A stretch of DNA of 64,000 bases from positions 69,097,675 to 69,161,674 of the forward strand of contig CP136065.1 in assembly GCA_032622095.1 (NCBI GenBank), read 5' to 3'. Positions 58,290 through 64,000 of this stretch are shown one piece after another. A program made the position numbers and the translations under genes. The notes under the pieces were generated by a model. That model had not been told where the DNA came from and ran no database searches. It saw only the letters and a program-made list of their open reading frames with translations. Within the stretch, counting starts at the first letter, position 1; the number at the start of each line of letters is the position of its first letter. Source of the DNA: Siphonodentalium dalli (lineage: Eukaryota > Mollusca > Scaphopoda > Gadilida > Siphonodentaliidae).

Positions 58290-59345
58290 ATCTGTCACCC
58301 ATAGCTGTTGAGGCCTACGCACAATCATGCCACAGAGGGCGAATTTGGCGCCACTAAATTCACCCTCTGGGGACCGCATTATGCAAGTGTCAGACACAAT
58401 ATTTCAACAACTGGAACCTTCATATTTGCACCACCAGCTAGAAATTTCCGAATCACAAGAGAGCATAATCCATGCAGCTACTTGAGAGCAATGTTGTTAT
58501 TTGTCGCTGATGACGTGACATTGTCTGGTTCAATAAGCAGGGAGCGCGGAAAACAGTTGTATTGAGCATTCGTTGTGCCACCAATAGTGCAGTAGTGCAT
58601 GAATATTCGCACACCTCTTGCGAAGTATATACTATTATTGCTGAATTGGTCGCATGGTGTCGTGCAAAAAGACACACGGGATCTCTCAAACGTGCAAAAA
58701 GACACACAGTATCTCCCAAAAGTGCAAAAAGTTGCCCAGCATATCAAATTCGATTCAAAAATGACGTTAAAATTCCAAGGCGATAAAAAAAACTATGAAT
58801 AATCTAAAATCGTGTTCTTGATGATGTTTCAAGGTGCTGGATGTCTTTGCACATTTTGGGAGACCCTGTGTGTCTTGTTACACGATTCCATGCGACAATG
58901 ACCAATTCAAAATTATTATTCGAAACGTATATTTAACGTTATTATAATAGCATGTTTAATGTCTAAATGTATACTATATATTTGCATTATTCTCAAATTT
59001 CACTCGCTGCCATATTTTGTCTGAAATCTTTAATTAAAATACTCCGTTCGGTTTGACACCATCAAACTATACACATTGTATGTTTTCTACACCAGGAATT
59101 AGATTAGACACAAGCGCCCATTGATACAGGGGCTTTGGTTTCCAGATATCGACATTTAAAGATGCCCTGTCCAAATTGACATTAGTCAACTGAGATTTGT
59201 CTAAGCCACTTTTCTTTCTCACCATGCAGGCAAAATAAAATGAAAAATACTTGCAGTCGCGATCGTTCATATCACACAGACATCGCGAAAATCCCCCAAA
59301 TCATCCATAAATAATACGTCGAAAACGGTCACAAAAGTTCATAAT
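58290..59345 (+). repeat. duplicated lectin 3' flank E, without a lectin exon
   Basis: A third copy of the lectin 3' flank: shortened 3'-UTR MITE (58322-58398), the GAGAGCATAATCCATG region (58450-58610) and the distal flank (58920-59345). No lectin exon precedes it at the expected distance of about 0.1 kb. Either only the flank was duplicated or the gene part was deleted later. Interrupted by a MITE at 58642-58909. Confidence 0.8.
58642..58909. mobile_element. 268-bp MITE with internal 27-30-bp repeats
   Basis: The ends TGAATTGGTC...GTCGCATGG and their inverse at 58885-58909 are TIRs. Near the left end the word GTGCAAAAAGACACAC occurs twice and a shorter form once, about 30 bp apart. It sits in flank E; flanks C and D lack it. 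Confidence 0.65.
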
Positions 59346-60448
59346 TGGGAACGCTCTTTATTGTACGTATCACTCTTCAGTATTTGAACATTGTTATATG
59401 GCCATCAACACCTCACATTAATGGGCTCATTACTCATTAGCCGGATATAATTATTTGCTGAAATATAAAACGTACATAGAGTGGACTTATGTTGTCAAAT
59501 CGGACACGACATCTTTAAATCTTACCAATCTATGTCAAGCTATAACGCAAGTTTCATCGCTCGTCTCTTATAAAGAGGGTTTATTCTTCCATCTCCTAAA
59601 AGCGGTAGATGATAAAGAGTGTTCCCAGTTATGATGTGGTGCATGCGGGATGTCAACGAAAAATGCACGGACGCTTGTGTATATGTTCGCGATAACAGTG
59701 CCATACTAATGATGGTGATGAGTTCAAGCATTTTTCATTTGGCTTATTTAGGTAAGCGTAAAATAACTTTAGGAAATTGTGACGAATCTGGAGTCAAGTC
59801 GAGAATCTATAGATGTACCTGACGTAGAGGCAGACAACCTGTATCAAACGATAAGGACGAGGATAATTAGATCATTATTGATTTCGAAGGTGGTGTTTAA
59901 ACCAGGTGGAAATATTTTTTCCGAGTTCTGGATACCCACCCCTATAATTCACGGAACATGATTATGAATTATGAAGTGTGGACCAATCCATTTGAATAAG
60001 TAGCTATTGATATTGATAAACGTTTACTAGGTCTACATTTCGAAACGTGTGTGTGGTTTAATCCAATTCAATGTAAATAGCCTTAAAATACAAATTGTTT
60101 GGCAATATTCTCTTATAGGTCCAAGTTATGCATTAAGGACAACCTGGTACTAGTTTAGAGCACTCTACTTTGTACTAAGCACATCCAATAATTGAAATTG
60201 AGCTACTATATATCCAATAATAAATCTTTGTAAATTATGATGAGAACATTGCAAGAGTTTGGCCATATATTTTCTAAACAACATTCACTGAGAGTCTCAA
60301 ACAGTCATATTCACTAGCGACCAAATAGGGGTACCACAATGGAAATGGAGCTTCCCTAGTTGGAACCGTATTCAGTGGGAGTGCTATTGGTATTTCAAAG
60401 CAAAATGTGTACACCTTCAACAAAGATCATATGAACACGTCCCTGATA
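59346..60448. other. no supported gene
   Basis: A frame at 59619-59754 followed by a donor-like GTAAGC (CTTATTTAGGTAAGCG) could be an exon, but no homology is recognised. 59894-59945 has GGTGGAAATATTTT and TACCCACC words like the right end of the TTAA MITE at 15.7 kb. Confidence 0.4.
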
Positions 60449-60830
60449 TAGGGTTGTAACGATACACGTGTTCACGATACGAATCATGACACATGATCAA
60501 TGATGAGATACATATCACGATACACTAAATACTATTCCCAAATGAATATACATAATGTATCAGAATTAACATGTTTATAACCGGAGATAGAGTTCATGTT
60601 AAACTAAAATGCAGTTTAATAGTTAGCAAGCCAGATGATTCAAATACACATTATAATTATAATAGACATGTAAACCTGAGATAAATTGCATGTATTGCTC
60701 TTTTACTCTTGTCGATGTTCAGAAATTACTTGATTTCCTGTATCGCGATACACATGACATGATACGATAAGTGTATCGCTTGATAGTGTATCGCGGTACA
60801 TTGAATTCACGATTAATCGTTACAGTCCTA
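60449..60830. mobile_element. hAT-like MITE rich in TATCGCGATACA words
   Basis: 382 bp. Ends TAGGGTTGTAACGATACA (left) and TAGGACTGTAACGATTAA (right, inward). The interior contains many (A)CGATAC/GTATCG words on both strands, common in hAT-type MITEs whose ends read (C/T)AGGGTTGTAACGAT. An exact 8-bp target duplication was not found. Confidence 0.65.
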
Positions 60831-62395
60831 GTACCTGGTACCAGTCCACTTGGTGTGGAAAACGTCCAACCTCTAAAATTAAATCCTTAGTTTATCACAT
60901 GTTTCGCATTCTTTAGCATTGGCGCGAGAACACCATTGTATTCATAGCCCGTGGCATGATGAGTTGGGCATAGTAATCAAAGCCGTAAAACATAAGAAGA
61001 CATGAGTCAGGGATAGAATATTAATTATCGAGTGGTGCGAAGTCACTCTAACATGTTCTTTTTTCGGGTTAGCCTATAAAGAGACAACGAAGTTATTTTT
61101 GATGTATAAACTCATGTTCGATAAACTTATATATTTAATGTTAAAATGATAAAATGATTATTAAAGATACATACTCCAATTAAAGGCTCCTATATATCTA
61201 TTTCTTTAGCTTCGAGGGCAAACGATATTTGATTCGAGTCCAGGAACCCACCCATCAAAGCTCAGAGTTATCAGATATCGATTTTTAAAATATGTTATTA
61301 ATAATGTTTTCACCACCTGGAATATTTGGCGGCCTAGAAAATATTCGACGAGCCGACCAACTTGTACTCTCGATACCAAATTTCGTTGACAAAATGCTGA
61401 TATATATAACACATTTCTTGAAAATTAACAGTGGTTAGCATTTCATATTTTGGCAATTAATCCATTCTGATAACTAAAACGTCTGTTGGTGAAAAGTTGT
61501 TGTTGTTGGAATTTGATGATACGGGGACCATCGAATTGGATGATGTACCTTTAAAGTTCAGATTAAAGTGTGATGTACGTTTTGCTGTTGTCACATGTAT
61601 GATATATTGTCGCGTGAGAGTGAATTGATGACAGTGAAACGACTAATACATTGGATTTATAACAGCAGTTTTCCATTATTGTTTTCTCTAGAAAAAAGAA
61701 GTTTTGTGTTTTTTCCTGTCCCACAGCGCAGTGCGTATAGGATATAATTATACTTATTTTTATTTAAAATCACCATGTACCGTACTTGCTTATTGTAGCA
61801 TCAAAGTATCATCAAATCATCATGCTCTATATCTAGACTGACGATAGACCCGACTCAGTTGAAATTATAGTCATTTTATCATTATGGTAGAATTGAGAAT
61901 ACTATCATTTTCATTGTAATAGTCCTTTGTAGTGAAATTGATAGCACTAAGCGGTCTGCAATGCATTTGAAATTGTTTATACTAACTGCCACAATTAGAG
62001 TCCATTATATTGCGTAATATGAAAGTATCTTGCTAACACTTTGACATTACCATTTCGACTGCACATGTACCACAGCTATACTGTCAACAATCCTCAGTAT
62101 GGGTTACTCGGTGTGTGTCTTAATTGTTTACTGTTTTGTGTTGGTGTCTTCGCGGGTAGACGGACTGTATGAGGTAGGATAATAAGTACATCTATCCTAT
62201 ACCGGTGTGATTCTTGTATTAAATTTTCGCTATATCCAACTCGTGCGTATTATATATCAATACACGGAATGCTCGCATGGCGACCTTTCACAACGTGAGG
62301 TTCTACTTAGCGACGTATGAACACAAATTCTCGCCTCGAAATTGGACCATAGTTACTTCAGCGGTTCGGATGGTTTGAACGAATGCGTTAACATA
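60831..62395. other. no recognised gene
   Basis: AT-rich. Short frames only, none with a motif. Confidence 0.5.
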
Positions 62396-62930
62396 TAGAG
62401 AAAGAAAGAGAGAGATGATTTGTTGACAAAGAGCAACTCCAACAAAATATGCACAGATAGTAGAGAAGATAATGAGGTTCATACAGATTAAAAGAGAGAA
62501 AAAAACAACAAAATTTATGCGAGCCCATCTGGGATAAATATCCAACTGATGGCCTCAGTGTTCATTGCCTGGATAGGGCATAGCCATGGATTGGCTGTCT
62601 TACTGCGCACCCCAGTTAGTCATTATAATAACACTCTGCTCTGTTATATAGAATAACTGTGGTCAATTATAAGATATACACTTGTATGTATAGAATCATT
62701 TGGAAATGAATTCGGAATCAAGGGAGCGTACGAATGAGTGACCATGCGAGTTTAACCTATATATGTATATGCAAATTAGGTGAATAAGGTCCATTGGATG
62801 AGATCCAGTCGGAACGTCATATTTTGGCTGAAGCAATGTCTGACGGGAAATGTCTTTGCTGTAGTTGAATACTGTATGGCACGAGAGCCATATATATTTA
62901 TATAATATATATACACACACATCTATATCA
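62396..62930 (-). mobile_element. 5'-truncated LINE, 3' UTR only
   Basis: Reverse-complement match to 7560-8204 (GGCTCTCGTGCCATA, GGATCTCATCCAATGGA, GTTGGAGTTGCTCTTTGTC), ending in a GA-rich run at 62396-62416 that mirrors the (CT)n tail. It is a copy of the same LINE family cut just after the ORF. It contains the shared stem-loop, partly decayed, at 62571-62613 (loop GTAAGACAGCCAAT). Confidence 0.9.
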
Positions 62931-63813
62931 TAAATAAAAGTGAAATGAATCAGTATCATCAAATACGGTTAGAGGTTCCTAATGGGAATACAGGTTAGCT
63001 TCCAATATGTATGTCTGTCATTTTAGACGGCTTTCACCAGAGAACATTTGAACTGTACGATATGTTCACTATACTGTTCATGTATCAGTTCAAAAACACT
63101 AGATATCCTCTATGTATTAATTTCCATGTCAGTGTACATACTTATGTAAATATACATGTAACACTATTTTTGAGTATGTTTCATCTCAACCCAGTTATAA
63201 GGAAATCAGTACATGTCAACTAACAGCTTGCATTTCATACACAACCTGATTTAATCACACTGTCGTTTCATATTACATAATATACCATTCTGACTTGCAA
63301 TACATGTATATTGAAAGCTCTTCTGTATTGGAGGTGAGAAGCAGACATCATATGACAGCAATGTATGGTTCTGTTTGTAAACAGATCGCAAGGAAATGTC
63401 ATTAACATAATGTGAAAATAGCTGCAAAACCGGCGTGGATTCTCCTAAATTTATTAGAAACACAGATAATTAACCTGCGAAAAAGCACTAACAATACTTT
63501 ATAACCTGACATTCTCCTAAATACAGTACTCTTGATAATCGGTTTACTCACTGACATTTCAACAAGCAAATTATTTTCAAATATTGGTAAATGTCGCCTC
63601 AAAATGACTTTAACCATATACCAAGTTACATTTGAATCGATCGAAACAGGAAAGAAGCACATGAAGATAACAAACAATTTCGAAAACAGTGACGGAATCC
63701 GATCTCTGTGTTCGCATGCATGATTCAAATCATGATACACATGTTTCTCCAGCAAACAGATAGAATGAAAACACTGGTTTCATGTCGTTATCTTCATATA
63801 TTTACATACTAAG

Positions 63814-64000
63814 GCCCGTTCCAAACGACGGATTTTTGTCGACTCGAATTTAATTGTATTAAATACGTCGGTGATGCGTCTGCGGTCGATTTTGTTACAG
63901 ACGGACGCATCTTTGTCGCGTCGAATCTAATACATCGGTCGATTTATTTAAAGGTGGATTCCCGGTTACCGTCAAAAATTGGTCACGCGTAGATATAGAG
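63814..64000 (+). repeat. possible left end of a MITE running off the window
   Basis: GGCCCGTTCCAAACGACGGA followed by alternating GTCGACTC, CGTCGG and GACGCAT words looks like a TIR of a common MITE type. The right end would lie beyond 64000. Weak. 62950-63813 holds nothing recognisable. Confidence 0.3.

Noticed and set aside
59619-59754. Possible additional exon with donor GTAAGC
   Set aside because: No homology to the lectin or PAN exons and no acceptor or partner exon could be assigned.

Overview
The window looks like repeat-rich nuclear DNA from a marine invertebrate, most likely a lophotrochozoan such as a mollusc. It is AT-rich, its genes have introns, it is full of TACATGTA-like words, and it carries CR1/L2-group LINEs, a Gypsy fragment, an A-box SINE with a CCAA-type tail, Helitron/pearl-like tandem arrays and many MITEs. 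The taxonomic call is inference. I see no bacterial genes, no rRNA and no functional tRNA.

The host-gene content is one decaying tandem family of small secreted lectins on the + strand. The complete copy is gene C (34201-41187): exon 1 encodes a signal peptide plus a cysteine-rich PAN/Apple-like domain, and exons 2 and 3 encode the two halves of a C-type lectin domain. Both introns are phase 1 and the predicted product is 246 aa. Other copies are A (exon 3 only, 327-383, broken by a LINE), B (exons 2 and 3, 19180-20194, no exon 1 seen), D (exon 2 with a 13-bp deletion and an intact exon 3, 50349-54733, no exon 1 seen) and E (only duplicated 3' flank, about 58290-59345). C and D are segmental duplicates, so each shows 'empty sites' for transposons that landed in the other.

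Layout: 0-8.2 kb holds copy A, a minus-strand LINE, a 25-bp minisatellite and a nearly intact plus-strand LINE. 8.2-13.6 kb holds a 47-bp hairpin minisatellite, a promoter-like site, a disrupted RS/zinc-finger reading frame and a Gypsy integrase fragment. 15.2-18.7 kb holds two copies of a TTAA-flanked MITE, an inverted-repeat element and a LINE fragment. 19-20.3 kb is gene B. 22.5-25.05 kb is a fossil LINE. 25.1-32.8 kb is a ~140-bp tandem array invaded by a 4.07-kb TIR transposon that carries 15 copies of a 15-bp motif, followed by a 1.7-kb imperfect palindrome with a Helitron-like end. 32.9-33.2 kb is a SINE-like element with a U2 snRNA-like head. 34-43 kb is gene C and its flanks. 43.8-55.5 kb is a SINE, a 170-bp array and pseudogene D with its nested transposons. 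55.5-64 kb is mostly MITEs, duplicated flank E and a truncated LINE.

The functional story is secreted PAN plus C-type lectin proteins that multiply by tandem duplication and are eroded by mobile elements, with one MITE supplying most of the 3' UTR in the C and D copies. The least ordinary structures are a 3'-UTR hairpin shared by four LINE copies, the motif-studded 4-kb transposon and the U2-headed retroposon.
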